Source: Clostridiales bacterium
GTDB taxonomy: Bacteria; Bacillota; Clostridia; Lachnospirales; Lachnospiraceae
Length of the DNA stretch: 35,228 bases
NCBI GenBank assembly: GCA_012519905.1
Contig: JAAYPG010000031.1
Location: 1-35,228 of the forward strand
Direction: 5' to 3'
Shown: positions 6,032-16,497 of the stretch, one piece after another
Numbering within the stretch: position 1 is the stretch's first letter
Layout of the letters: each line of letters opens with the position of its first letter
Notes under the pieces: model-generated
Told to the model about the DNA's origin: nothing
The model's database searches: none
The model's input: the letters and a program-made list of their open reading frames with translations, nothing else
Translations under genes and position numbers: made by a program

Positions 6032-7243
6032 TTATTTAATAATTTTAATAAACTTTTTCTTACCAATCTTTATAACATCAGCATTAACTAAAACTTGATC
6101 TAGATCATCTTCATTTAGCCTTATACCATTAATTTGTACTCCCTTTTGTTTTATTAAACGGATGAATTCACTACGGCTCTTAACCAGCCCATAAGCTATT
6201 AGCTTAGGAATTATATCATTTAAAGTATCCTTTTCAAGCTCTATAAGCATGGTAGGGATGTCATCAGGGATTTCCTTTTTACTAAAGGCAGCATCGTAGT
6301 ATGAAACTGCTTTCTCCACTTCCAGCTGGGTATGGTATAGGGAGGTAATTATCTTTGCCAGTCTGTATTTTATATCTCTTGGATTAACTCCATCAGCAAG
6401 TTCTTTCTTGATTTTATTTATATCATCAGGATGCTCATCAGTGGTTAACTCATAATACCTTATAATTAACTCATCAGGAAGCTCCATAACCTTTTTAAAC
6501 ATTACCTCTGCCAGTTCACTTACACCGATATAATTGCCTAGGCTCTTGCTCATTTTCTCTATTCCATCAAGTCCTTCTAAAATCGGCATAAAAATTGCAA
6601 TCTGTTGTTCCTGACCTACAGTTTTTTGCAGTGTTCTTCCCATTAGAATATTGAAGGTTTGATCTGTTCCACCTAACTCAATATCAGCTTTCAACTCTAT
6701 TGAATCCTGCGCCTGCATCAAGGGATAAAAGAACTCATGTAGGCCGATTGGAATACCATTATTGTATCTAGTTTGAAAATCATCTCTTTCCAACATCCTT
6801 GCAACTGTAGTTGTAGCAGCAAGCCTTAACACCTCTTCGAAGTTAAGCTTTGATAGCCACTCACTATTGAATCTTACTATGGTTTTATCTTTGTCTATAA
6901 CTTTAAATATTTGCTCACAATAGGTTTGTGCATTTTCTTTAACCTGCTCATCAGTAAGAGCAACCCTTCCCTTCGATTTCCCTGTCGGATCTCCTATTTT
7001 ACCAGTAAAATCACCAATTACTATAATCGCTGTATGTCCTAGATCCTGCATTTGCTTGATTTTTCTTAAAACTACTGTATGCCCAAGATGAATATCTGGG
7101 GCAGAGGGATCTAAGCCCAACTTTATTATAAGTGGTTTTTTCTTCAAATAGGATTTTTCTAGCTTTTGCAATAATTCTTCCTCATTCACACATTGGTGAA
7201 CTCCCTTAAGTATAATCTTTAACTGCTCTTTTGGCGATAACAT
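6032..7243 (-). CDS. tyrS: Tyrosyl-tRNA synthetase
   Basis: A 403-aa class I aminoacyl-tRNA synthetase that charges tRNA-Tyr. The ATP-binding signature is HLGH at 52-55 (after KLGLDPSAPDI) and the second is KMSKS at 230-234. The tyrosine pocket region GGTDQTFNI follows at 191-199. The last 60 or so residues form an S4 RNA-binding domain (VKSRSEFIRLIKQKGVQING). Length and the GLDPSAPDIHLGH block place it in the TyrZ/TyrRS2 branch. The ATG at 7243 has AGGAGGG upstream. A complete Tyr T-box leader precedes it, so expression should rise when tRNA-Tyr is uncharged. Confidence 0.97.
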   Translation of the reverse strand: MLSPKEQLKIILKGVHQCVNEEELLQKLEKSYLKKKPLIIKLGLDPSAPDIHLGHTVVLRKIKQMQDLGHTAIIVIGDFTGKIGDPTGKSKGRVALTDEQVKENAQTYCEQIFKVIDKDKTIVRFNSEWLSKLNFEEVLRLAATTTVARMLERDDFQTRYNNGIPIGLHEFFYPLMQAQDSIELKADIELGGTDQTFNILMGRTLQKTVGQEQQIAIFMPILEGLDGIEKMSKSLGNYIGVSELAEVMFKKVMELPDELIIRYYELTTDEHPDDINKIKKELADGVNPRDIKYRLAKIITSLYHTQLEVEKAVSYYDAAFSKKEIPDDIPTMLIELEKDTLNDIIPKLIAYGLVKSRSEFIRLIKQKGVQINGIRLNEDDLDQVLVNADVIKIGKKKFIKIIK

Positions 7244-7308
7244 AAATTACCCTCCTAACATATTTGTTTCATAAGTTGTTTATATTTGCATCTTCTATAG
7301 ATCTATAA

Positions 7309-7349
7309 GAAAAAACTCCCATCCTTCTGTTTCCAAAAGGACGAGAGTT
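7309..7349 (-). terminator. T-box intrinsic terminator
   Basis: Minus strand: stem AACTCTCGTCCTT (7337-7349) with AAGGATGGGAGTT (7314-7326) and a 10-base loop, ending in TTTTTTCTT. This is the expression platform of the tyrS T-box. Confidence 0.9.
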
Positions 7350-7634
7350 ATCTCGCGTTACCACCTAAAGTTTATAGGTAATTCACATTACCTACCTCGC
7401 TGAGTACAGCTTTCGCGATACTCCCGCACCTGATAACGGTGTGCTTTCCGTCGTAGCCTACTTAATAGAACATTTCGGTACGCAACTCCAAGAGGTATTC
7501 ACATTTTCTATTCACGAGCCTCTCATCAACCGGCATCTTTCTGTTTGAAATCAAAAATGTTACTATTTCTTATCACAGTCTTTTCTTATATAACCTATGC
7601 TTTTCATCTAAAGCAAAACAATATGCAAATATTG
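7309..7634 (-). promoter_or_regulatory. T-box leader, tyrosine-specific, for tyrS
   Basis: The conserved T-box AGGTGGTAACGCGA lies at 7353-7366 on the minus strand, followed at once by the terminator. Upstream is a long Stem I region with the specifier context GAATACCTC; the UAC Tyr codon is at 7495-7497. Uncharged tRNA-Tyr would pair at the specifier and T-box bulge and favour the antiterminator. Confidence 0.93.
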
Positions 7635-7640
7635 TCTATT

Positions 7641-7669
7641 ATAGTACCAAGACTCTAAAAATATGTCAA
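7641..7669 (-). promoter_or_regulatory. tyrS promoter
   Basis: Minus strand TTGACA (7664-7669), 17-base spacer, TACTAT (7641-7646), just upstream of the T-box leader; predicted start near 7634. Confidence 0.85.
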
Positions 7670-7696
7670 GCAAATATTTACTTCTAAAAGGTCGTT

Positions 7697-8173
7697 TTAT
7701 CTCCAACTTTCAAACATTTGTCTTGCTTCTTCAAAGTATTCTTTAGAAATTGTAATTGTTGAATCTGTTACAGTTTTGTTATCCGCTGTGATTGGAACGG
7801 GATTACAGCCTCCACTTTGTATTTCTACACCATCCAAATTAAAGCGGTTACCACAGTTTTGACAGACTAGAACACTTCCCTCCTGCCTATAATAACCTCT
7901 TCCTGAGTTAAAGCACTCATGACAAGTGTTAAAAGCAGTTCGTATACTACCATCAGATGCTTTAACAGCTAATACCGTCAAATCAGTTCCACCAAATTCA
8001 ACTGGATAGAATTTTGCCTGCTCTGTAATATCACTAACATGAATTATTAAATCATTATCTCTCACTGTATTGTCGTTTATATATGATATAACTATAATCG
8101 CGACAAGCAGTAGTGGAATTACTATTAAAGTAATTTTAGAAAATATGTTTTTTCTTTTATATTTTTTCACCAT
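7697..8173 (-). CDS. Membrane-anchored DUF2318 protein, Cys-rich
   Basis: A 158-aa protein with one N-terminal membrane segment (about 13-31) and an extracytoplasmic domain of the DUF2318 family. Visible features are NTCHECFNSGRGYY (Cys84, Cys87), VCQNCGNRF (Cys104, Cys107) and GGCNPVP (Cys123), the family's hallmark five-cysteine set, suggesting metal or Fe-S binding outside the membrane. Family members are often found as C-terminal domains of, or beside, Ftr1-like iron permeases or ABC permeases; none is adjacent here. The N-terminal hydrophobic segment lacks a lipobox, so it is probably a signal anchor. The start has AAGGTGG upstream. Function is unknown; an iron or metal-redox role is inference. 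Confidence 0.8.
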   Translation of the reverse strand: MVKKYKRKNIFSKITLIVIPLLLVAIIVISYINDNTVRDNDLIIHVSDITEQAKFYPVEFGGTDLTVLAVKASDGSIRTAFNTCHECFNSGRGYYRQEGSVLVCQNCGNRFNLDGVEIQSGGCNPVPITADNKTVTDSTITISKEYFEEARQMFESWR

Positions 8174-8292
8174 CTGCCACCTTATTCCTTATGTAAATTT
8201 GTGATTAATTGTCTACCACCTTAATTTATCATACAAATGTGAAAAGAATATGAAGTATACCGATGGATATAATATACATTATAAACATATCT

Positions 8293-10131
8293 TTACTCTA
8301 CTGTTACGGACTTGGCTAGATTTCTTGGCTTATCTACATCCAATCCTCTTGCAACGCTTACATAATAGCCCATTAGCTGTAAAGGTACAACTGCTAAGCT
8401 TGTTGTAAAATGCTTATCTGTCTTTGGTATATAGCTAACAAAATCCGCTGTATCTTCTATATTATAATTGCCATAATTCGTTAGGCCCATCAAATAAGCC
8501 CCACGGCTCTTTACTTCAACCATATTACTAATAGTCTTCTCATAAAGTTCCTGCTGTGTAAGGACACCAATAACTAAAGTTCCATCCTCAATAAGACTGA
8601 TGGTACCATGCTTTAGCTCTCCAGCAGCATATGCTTCAGAATGAATGTAGCTTATTTCCTTCATCTTTAGACTTCCCTCTAGAGAAATGGCGTAATCTAT
8701 ACCACGACCGATAAAGAAAATGTCCTTAGCTGCTGAAAACTTTGTTGCAAACCACTGTATACGCTCCTTATCCTCTAATATCTTTCTTATTTTATCAGGT
8801 AGTGTCATTAGCTCATTTATTAGATTTTTGTAATACTTCTCATCTATTTCTTTCCTTACCATGGCAAGCTGTATAGCTAATACATAGCACGCTATAAGCT
8901 GAGCACTATAGGCCTTAGTGGTAGCTACAGCTATTTCTGGGCCTGCCAGTGTATATAATACCTTATCTGCTTCTCTGGCTATGGAGGAGCCCACCACATT
9001 AACTATTGCTAAGGTTTTTATTCCAATACTTTTTGCTTCTCTAAGGGCGGCTAGACTATCTGCAGTTTCTCCTGATTGACTGATGACAATCACTAGGCCG
9101 TCCTTGTCAAGTAAGGGCCTTCTATATCGGAATTCTGAGGCCAATTCAACTCGAACAGGTATCCTAGCAAGATCCTCAATAACATATTGTGCTGCTATTC
9201 CTACATGATAGGCAGAACCACAGGCAACAATATATATCTGGCTTATAGCAGCTATCTCTTCATCTGTCAAAGAAGAAGCGGATAAGTTTATCCTAGCACC
9301 TGATACGAGACTATTGATTGTATCCTCTACTGCCTTTGGCTGCTCATGGATTTCTTTAATCATAAAATGCTCAAAGCCTGCCTTTTCAGCCGCCTGCGTA
9401 TCCCAGTTAATCTCAGTCAGTTCCTTCTCTATCTCATCTCCATCAATATTGAAAAAAGTTATTTTACCCTTTTGAAGTCTACCTATCTCCAGATTTCCAA
9501 TATAATATACCTTTCTCGTATATTTTAGAATAGCAGGAACATCAGATGCAAAATAAGCATCTCCATTCTCAAGACCTAAAATCATAGGACTGTCTTTTCT
9601 GGCCACAAAAATTTCATCTGGATAATCCTTAAACATAACTGCCAGTGCGTATGAGCCTCTGATACGAACCATTGCACGATTAATAGCATCAATAGGATTA
9701 CCAAAGTATTTCTTATAATAATAATCAATAAGCTTTACTGCAACTTCGGTATCTGTAGCAGAATAAAATGAATAGTCCTTTTTAAGTAATTTCTCTTTTA
9801 GTTCCTGATAATTCTCTATAATTCCATTATGTACAGCAACCACACAGCAGTCATCGCTATTATGAGGATGAGCATTCTCCTCTGAGGGTTCTCCGTGTGT
9901 TGCCCATCTTGTATGACCGATACCACAACTTCCACTCAGGGATTGACCTTGATTTGTTTTATCAAAAAGAGCCTTTAATTTTCCTTTAGCCTTAACAATC
10001 TCTATATCAGATGCACCATCTCTTACGGCTATGCCGGCAGAGTCATAACCTCGGTATTCTAGCTTCGAAAGTCCTTCGAGTATTATCGGTGCTGCTTGAC
10101 CATTGCCAGTAAATCCTACTATTCCGCACAT
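8293..10131 (-). CDS. glmS: Glutamine:fructose-6-phosphate aminotransferase (isomerizing)
   Basis: A 612-aa GlmS that makes glucosamine-6-phosphate from fructose-6-phosphate and glutamine, the first step toward UDP-GlcNAc for peptidoglycan. After Met removal, Cys2 of MCGIVGF is the glutaminase nucleophile. The N-terminal class II amidotransferase domain covers about 1-230 (GHTRWATHG, HNGIIENY). Two SIS domains follow (ACGSAYHVG near 300, SQSGETADS near 350, GRGIDYAIS near 475). The end DKPRNLAKSVTVE is the family's conserved C-terminus with catalytic Lys. Length is normal. AGGAGG precedes the ATG. An extended -10 promoter lies about 46 bases upstream, leaving no room for a glmS ribozyme. Confidence 0.97.
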   Translation of the reverse strand: MCGIVGFTGNGQAAPIILEGLSKLEYRGYDSAGIAVRDGASDIEIVKAKGKLKALFDKTNQGQSLSGSCGIGHTRWATHGEPSEENAHPHNSDDCCVVAVHNGIIENYQELKEKLLKKDYSFYSATDTEVAVKLIDYYYKKYFGNPIDAINRAMVRIRGSYALAVMFKDYPDEIFVARKDSPMILGLENGDAYFASDVPAILKYTRKVYYIGNLEIGRLQKGKITFFNIDGDEIEKELTEINWDTQAAEKAGFEHFMIKEIHEQPKAVEDTINSLVSGARINLSASSLTDEEIAAISQIYIVACGSAYHVGIAAQYVIEDLARIPVRVELASEFRYRRPLLDKDGLVIVISQSGETADSLAALREAKSIGIKTLAIVNVVGSSIAREADKVLYTLAGPEIAVATTKAYSAQLIACYVLAIQLAMVRKEIDEKYYKNLINELMTLPDKIRKILEDKERIQWFATKFSAAKDIFFIGRGIDYAISLEGSLKMKEISYIHSEAYAAGELKHGTISLIEDGTLVIGVLTQQELYEKTISNMVEVKSRGAYLMGLTNYGNYNIEDTADFVSYIPKTDKHFTTSLAVVPLQLMGYYVSVARGLDVDKPRNLAKSVTVE

Positions 10132-10176
10132 AGATTATTTCCTCCTAACTATCAATTACTAGCAGATTTCGTGGAC

Positions 10177-10185
10177 ATTATATCA
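10177..10185 (-). promoter_or_regulatory. glmS extended -10 promoter
   Basis: Minus strand TGATATAAT: perfect TATAAT (10177-10182) with the TGn extension. No good -35 at the expected distance. Predicted 5' untranslated region is about 40 bases. Confidence 0.6.
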
Positions 10186-10379
10186 GAGATGAGTTCTCAA
10201 TACTATATATTTTTCACTTATAGAAAAAAATATTTTTTAATGGATATTTTCCAAGATGTCAATTATAAAACAAGAACATGAGAGATAATATTTTTATTGT
10301 AAATTTCAATATACTAGTGTATAAATTAATCAAGGACATCATAATAGGTATTAAATTTAAACATTAGATTATTTATCTA

Positions 10380-10388
10380 TGCTATACT
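10380..10388 (+). promoter_or_regulatory. Extended -10 promoter for the oxidoreductase/PPDK-like operon
   Basis: TGCTATACT: TATACT at 10383-10388 with TGn extension, about 65 bases before the chosen start. No convincing -35. Confidence 0.45.
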
Positions 10389-10456
10389 TGTAATATATCA
10401 TCAATGGTTGAGACTTTTTATACTTATAAAAAACTTATGAAATGGTGGTAAAACAT

Positions 10457-11698
10457 ATGAATAATAATTTAGTAATTATAGGTGGTGGCGTTGCAGCTTT
10501 TAACGCAATTAAAGCTATTAGGGAAATTGATAGTAACATCGATATACATTTAATTGTAAACGAACCTATTAATCCATATTATAGAACACGCTTAACAAAA
10601 AGTTTATTTGATGATCTTGATACCGATAAGATATGCCTACAGAAGAAGGAATGGTATGAGCAAAATAATGTTATAATTTATCGAGCTAAAGAAGCCATAT
10701 TGGTTGATACTGACAACGACACAGTAAAACTTAATGATGGTACAAGCTTACAGTACACTAAGCTCTTATTAGCTAATGGTGCATATAATTTTAAACCATC
10801 TATAGAGGGCATTGATAAAGAAAATGTATATACTATAAGAACCTTAGAAGATATTAAGAAAATAAAATCTAAGATTAACAACTACAATACAATCCTTCAT
10901 ATCGGTGGAGGGATACAGAATCTTGAAGCCGCATGGGCCTTTAGCTCCAATGGCAAGGACGTAATTATAGTTGAGTTTATGGATAGATTAATGCCAAGAC
11001 AATTAGATATCAGAGCTTCAGAAATACTTAAAAAGGCTGTGGAAGCAACTAATACTAAGGTTATACTTAATACTGAAGTAATTAAGCTAACAGGTAATGA
11101 TAAGGTTGATGCTGCCATTGTAAGAAATAGAGAATCTAGCCCAGAGCATGATGGTGATGACCCTATTGCCTGTGATATGATTATTTACTCTGTAGGAGTA
11201 AGACCAAATAAAAAAATATATGAAGATACAGCCATAAAGATTAATATGGGTGTTATGGTCGATGAGCATATGAGAACAAACATTGAGAATATATATGCCG
11301 CAGGAGATATTGCAGAATATAAGGGTAGAGTCGGTGGACTTTGGCCCATAGCTATCGAGCAAGGAAAGATAGCTGGTTATAATATTGCCGGTAAAGCTTC
11401 CACCTATACTGAGATATTACCAGTAACCAATATGAATGCATTCAACCTGAATGTGTTCTCTATCGGTATAATTGATGAAACAAAGGCTAGCCTTACATTA
11501 ACTGATGATCCTTTAGATAATAAATCATATAAGAGGTTATTCATAAAAGATAAGCAGATAATCGGTGCCATAGTCATAGGTGAGACAAAATATAATAATA
11601 TGCTAAGGAAATTAGTTAACGATAAGACAGATATTTCTAGTATCGATTACACTAATAGGTCTCTAGTAGATTTATTAGAAGAGTTAAAAACTTTATAG
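10457..11698 (+). CDS. FAD/NAD(P)-dependent pyridine nucleotide-disulfide-type oxidoreductase
   Basis: A 413-aa two-dinucleotide-binding-domain flavoprotein, similar to the FAD module of NirB, rubredoxin reductase or ferredoxin reductases. The FAD-binding motif IIGGGVAAFNA is at 7-17, the NAD(P)-binding motif HIGGGIQNLEAA near 150, and the second FAD motif NIYAAGDIAEY near 280. No CxxC redox-active disulfide is present, so it is not a thioredoxin- or lipoamide-reductase. The short C-terminal domain (from about 325) resembles the NirB-type FAD domain end. I chose the ATG at 10457 (GGTGG upstream); an ATG at 10442 would add five residues over that site. It is followed after 33 bases by the PPDK-like/nucleotidyltransferase gene, so the two are probably co-transcribed. 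The electron partner is unknown. Confidence 0.85.
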   Translation: MNNNLVIIGGGVAAFNAIKAIREIDSNIDIHLIVNEPINPYYRTRLTKSLFDDLDTDKICLQKKEWYEQNNVIIYRAKEAILVDTDNDTVKLNDGTSLQYTKLLLANGAYNFKPSIEGIDKENVYTIRTLEDIKKIKSKINNYNTILHIGGGIQNLEAAWAFSSNGKDVIIVEFMDRLMPRQLDIRASEILKKAVEATNTKVILNTEVIKLTGNDKVDAAIVRNRESSPEHDGDDPIACDMIIYSVGVRPNKKIYEDTAIKINMGVMVDEHMRTNIENIYAAGDIAEYKGRVGGLWPIAIEQGKIAGYNIAGKASTYTEILPVTNMNAFNLNVFSIGIIDETKASLTLTDDPLDNKSYKRLFIKDKQIIGAIVIGETKYNNMLRKLVNDKTDISSIDYTNRSLVDLLEELKTL

Positions 11699-11731
11699 TC
11701 CCATACCATATAGAAAGGACGAACCAGTTAT

Positions 11732-14700
11732 ATGAATAGATATGATAGGATACCAAAAGGTGAACTGGTAGAACGGGCAAAAGAATTAGAATGTCTTTAC
11801 TTAACAGAAGAAGCTTTAACCCAAGAATCATTGTCTATCAGCTTAGAGAAAATAGCTTCTATTATTCCTATGGGCTTTAGAAATATAAATGACTGCTCAG
11901 TAGTAATCGAGCTTGATGGACAGACCTATAATCATAAGCCATCTATAATTAATGTGGATGTATTAGGTTCTGCGATTATTGTAAATAATGAGAACCGCGG
12001 ATATATAAGGGTAATGTATCCTAAACACACCTTTCCCGATGATGATATTGTATTTCTAGATCAAGAGATTCGGCTTATAAATACAATTGCTAGAAGAATT
12101 TCCGATAGCATAGACAAAAGAGATTCTAAAAAAAATACTAGCTATGAAAGCCAGTGGAGGGTAATTCTCAATCTTATGCAAAAGGCCGATCACAAGATCC
12201 TTCTATATGTATGCGAGAAGATGCTAGCCCTATTAGCCGTAGTCAATCCAGTTATAGTACAAAATATATCAAAGGAGTTCGATTGGGCCAAATATGATAT
12301 CTACGATGAAGTTAACTCCCCATTAGAAACACTACCTAATGTGGATCTTATCCGCTTAAGTAATTCAATATTTGATAATGCAGTTATCCATATGAATGAT
12401 GAGCAGATCTATAACTATATCAATCTATGGATTTATCAGGGAAAAACCTATGATTTAATTAAAATAGTTGATAAAAAAGATTCAGATATTAATAAAATCA
12501 TCCAGGCCCTCTCTTCATATCTAAAAGCTATTAAGGATAATAATACATCAAGTGATACTACAAAAAGATGGCTTTTGGCTGAATTAACAAGACGTTTTGT
12601 AAGCGAAAATCCTAAAGACATCTCAAAACTCCATGACTATATAGATATAGAAAGTTTTATTGATCTATTAAACTATTTTATCTGTTCACCCAGGAGCACT
12701 GGTCGAATTGGTGGCAAGGGTTCGGGGTTATTTTTGGCATATCAAATCCTTAATGCCCACAAAGACAAGCTGTCAGTTCTTGAAAATGTGTTTATGCCTA
12801 AGACCTGGTATATCTCATCTGATGAGTTCAAAAACCTACTTGAAGAGAATAATTTGGACGAACTAAATGAGTACAAATACTTAAAGATGATCGATATTCG
12901 AATTGGATATCCTAGAATAATTCAAAGGCTAAAAAACGCCAGAATCTCGCCCTATATCTTAAATGAACTTAATAAGATTCTAGATGCCAGTGAAGAAGTT
13001 CCTTTGATTATTCGTTCCTCCAGCTTACTAGAAGATCAAATTGACACCTCCTTCTCTGGGAAATATAAAAGTCTCTTCATTACCAATACAGGTTCTAGGC
13101 CAGCACGTATGAAGCAGCTGGTTGATGGCATCTTAGAGGTATACGCTTCAATATTCAGTCCAGATTCTATTGAATATCGGAAGGAACGTGGTCTCCTAGA
13201 TAGCGATGAGCAGATGGGAATAATGATTCAGGAGGTTGTTGGCTGTAAAGTAGGGACTTACTTCTTTCCTCTCTTTGCAGGCGTAGCCTTTAGCAATAAC
13301 GAGCTTCGATGGTCTTCTCGAATAAGAAGAGAAGACGGATTAGTCCGAATGGTTATGGGCTTAGGTACTAGGGCTGTTGACCGTATTGGCGAGGACTACC
13401 CTGTCCTACTATCCCCTGGCCAACCTAACCTACGCATAAACCAATCTCACCATGACCTTCTAAGGTATTCACCTAGATATATGGATGTCATTGATTTGGA
13501 AAAGAATCAATTTGTAACAATAGCCATTAGTGATTTAATAAAAAAGTATGGAGACCAGATTCCCAACATACATCTAATGGCATCCGTCTTAAGGGATGAC
13601 ATAGTATATGATATAAATCCTCTTATAACTGACTTTAATAATGACAATATAATAATTACATTTGATAATCTGATTAATAAAACCCCATTTGTAAATAAAA
13701 TCAAATCAATCCTATCCCTACTAGAGACTGAGCTTGGCTATCCTGTTGACATTGAGTTTGCTTGCGATAAGGACAATTTTTATCTACTTCAATGCCGACC
13801 TCAAAGTAGGAACCATGATAGTAGTCCTGTACCCATTCCTATAAATATTCCAGTCAGAACTACCGTATTTACCAGTAATAAGTATATAACAAACGGAAAA
13901 GTTACTGGTATAAAGACAATTGTATATGTTGACCCCTATGAATATTCAAGGTTAGGATCCCATGAGGATTTCATGAATATCCGCTCAATAATAAGCAAAA
14001 TAAATCAAATGCTTCCCCGCAGATCTTTCATATTAATGGGCCCTGGTCGTTGGGGTAGCCGGGGCGATATTAAGCTTGGGGTACCTGTCGCATATGCTGA
14101 TATTAACAATAGTGCAATGCTAATAGAAATCGCCCTAAAGAAGTCGAGTTACGAACCAGAACTCTCCTTTGGAACTCACTTTTTTCAGGATCTTGTGGAG
14201 GCAAACATAAAATATCTACCACTATATCCTGAGGATGATGATACTATATTCAATCACTCCTTCTTTAGGGGTTCACGAAATATTCTTGCTGATATATTAC
14301 CTGTCTTCTCATACCTAAGTAATGTTGTAAAAATAATAAAGGTTGAGGAGGTATTAGCAGATAATGAACTCATTATATTGATGAACGGGGACTTACAGAA
14401 GGCAATTGCTTATCTTGACCATCCCTCAAACATAGATACAAAGAATATCACAGATGATATATCTATACAAAAAGACCTGGTTAATGATGATGAAGATGGT
14501 TGGAAGTGGCGCCATTATATGGCTGAGCAAATTGCAAACAGAATGGATATGAATGCTTATGGGGTTAAAGGTATATATCTGTTCGGTAGCACCAATAACT
14601 GCACAGCCAAACTTAATAGTGATATCGATTTAATAATACATTTTGATGGAACTAGTGAGCAGAAAGAAGCTTTGGATTCATGGCTCAAAGGCTGGAGTAT

Positions 14701-14860
14701 GGCCTTATCCGATATAAATTATCTTAATACCGGCTACATATCCAATGGTTTATTGGACGTACACTATGTTACTGACCAAGACATTAAGGATAAAAGCCCA
14801 TTTGCCATCAAAATCAACTCAGTTTTTGATCCTGCATCCCCACTTCGAATTAGAGACTGA
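11732..14860 (+). CDS. PPDK/PEP-synthase-like ATP-grasp protein fused to a C-terminal nucleotidyltransferase
   Basis: A 1042-aa multidomain protein. Residues 1 to about 130 look like a degenerate GAF-type domain; 130-320 are helical and unassigned. From about 323 to 690 is a PEP/pyruvate-binding (PPDK_N) ATP-grasp region: RIGGKGSGLFLAY near 324, IIRSSSLLEDQ near 426, QEVVGCKVG near 498 and FYLLQCRPQ near 684. Residues 700-900 carry a conserved block with LMGPGRWGSRGD and SFGTHFFQDLVEA. The last 110 residues hold a DNA polymerase beta-type nucleotidyltransferase motif, GSTNNCTAKLNSDIDL near 951. The swivelling phospho-His domain and PEP/pyruvate TIM barrel of true PPDK/PpsA are absent, so it cannot perform the complete reaction. 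Start chosen at an ATG after AAAGGACG. Function unknown; phosphoryl or nucleotidyl transfer to a partner is inference. Confidence 0.82.
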   Translation: MNRYDRIPKGELVERAKELECLYLTEEALTQESLSISLEKIASIIPMGFRNINDCSVVIELDGQTYNHKPSIINVDVLGSAIIVNNENRGYIRVMYPKHTFPDDDIVFLDQEIRLINTIARRISDSIDKRDSKKNTSYESQWRVILNLMQKADHKILLYVCEKMLALLAVVNPVIVQNISKEFDWAKYDIYDEVNSPLETLPNVDLIRLSNSIFDNAVIHMNDEQIYNYINLWIYQGKTYDLIKIVDKKDSDINKIIQALSSYLKAIKDNNTSSDTTKRWLLAELTRRFVSENPKDISKLHDYIDIESFIDLLNYFICSPRSTGRIGGKGSGLFLAYQILNAHKDKLSVLENVFMPKTWYISSDEFKNLLEENNLDELNEYKYLKMIDIRIGYPRIIQRLKNARISPYILNELNKILDASEEVPLIIRSSSLLEDQIDTSFSGKYKSLFITNTGSRPARMKQLVDGILEVYASIFSPDSIEYRKERGLLDSDEQMGIMIQEVVGCKVGTYFFPLFAGVAFSNNELRWSSRIRREDGLVRMVMGLGTRAVDRIGEDYPVLLSPGQPNLRINQSHHDLLRYSPRYMDVIDLEKNQFVTIAISDLIKKYGDQIPNIHLMASVLRDDIVYDINPLITDFNNDNIIITFDNLINKTPFVNKIKSILSLLETELGYPVDIEFACDKDNFYLLQCRPQSRNHDSSPVPIPINIPVRTTVFTSNKYITNGKVTGIKTIVYVDPYEYSRLGSHEDFMNIRSIISKINQMLPRRSFILMGPGRWGSRGDIKLGVPVAYADINNSAMLIEIALKKSSYEPELSFGTHFFQDLVEANIKYLPLYPEDDDTIFNHSFFRGSRNILADILPVFSYLSNVVKIIKVEEVLADNELIILMNGDLQKAIAYLDHPSNIDTKNITDDISIQKDLVNDDEDGWKWRHYMAEQIANRMDMNAYGVKGIYLFGSTNNCTAKLNSDIDLIIHFDGTSEQKEALDSWLKGWSMALSDINYLNTGYISNGLLDVHYVTDQDIKDKSPFAIKINSVFDPASPLRIRD

Positions 14861-14869
14861 TAATATATG

Positions 14870-14914
14870 AAAGTCAAAAGTCCAAATGGATATTTCCATT
14901 TGACTTTTGACTTT
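14870..14914. terminator. Bidirectional hairpin between the PPDK-like gene and gdhA
   Basis: The arms 14870-14889 and 14896-14914 pair over 19 bp with one bulged C and a 6-base loop. The right arm itself is T-rich (TTTGACTTTTGACTTT), and the same is true on the other strand. It sits between convergent stop codons. Confidence 0.75.
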
Positions 14915-14936
14915 ATATTAATTGGAAGTGTGGATA

Positions 14937-16304
<1,368 letters not shown>

Positions 16305-16497
16305 TTACACATAACGAATGAAAGTTGGAATAATCAACGTAATACTTTTTTGTTTAATATACCGCTATTATTAATCCTTTCACACGCTTCTGTTTTTTTA
16401 TGTAGGGATTATATCACAGCGTACATGCGCTTATCAATTTATTTTTCTCTTGTAATAAAAATTTAATATTTACCTTTTTAAGTAATTAATGTTATTG

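Larger units (their letters stand above)
10132..10456. other. Divergent intergenic region between glmS and the FAD oxidoreductase
   Basis: About 325 bases with no ORF I believe. It holds two extended -10 promoters pointing outward (10177-10185 minus, 10380-10388 plus). A TTGACA on the minus strand at 10257-10262 has no good -10. The rest is AT-rich, with no ribozyme-like or riboswitch-like fold recognised. Confidence 0.6.
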
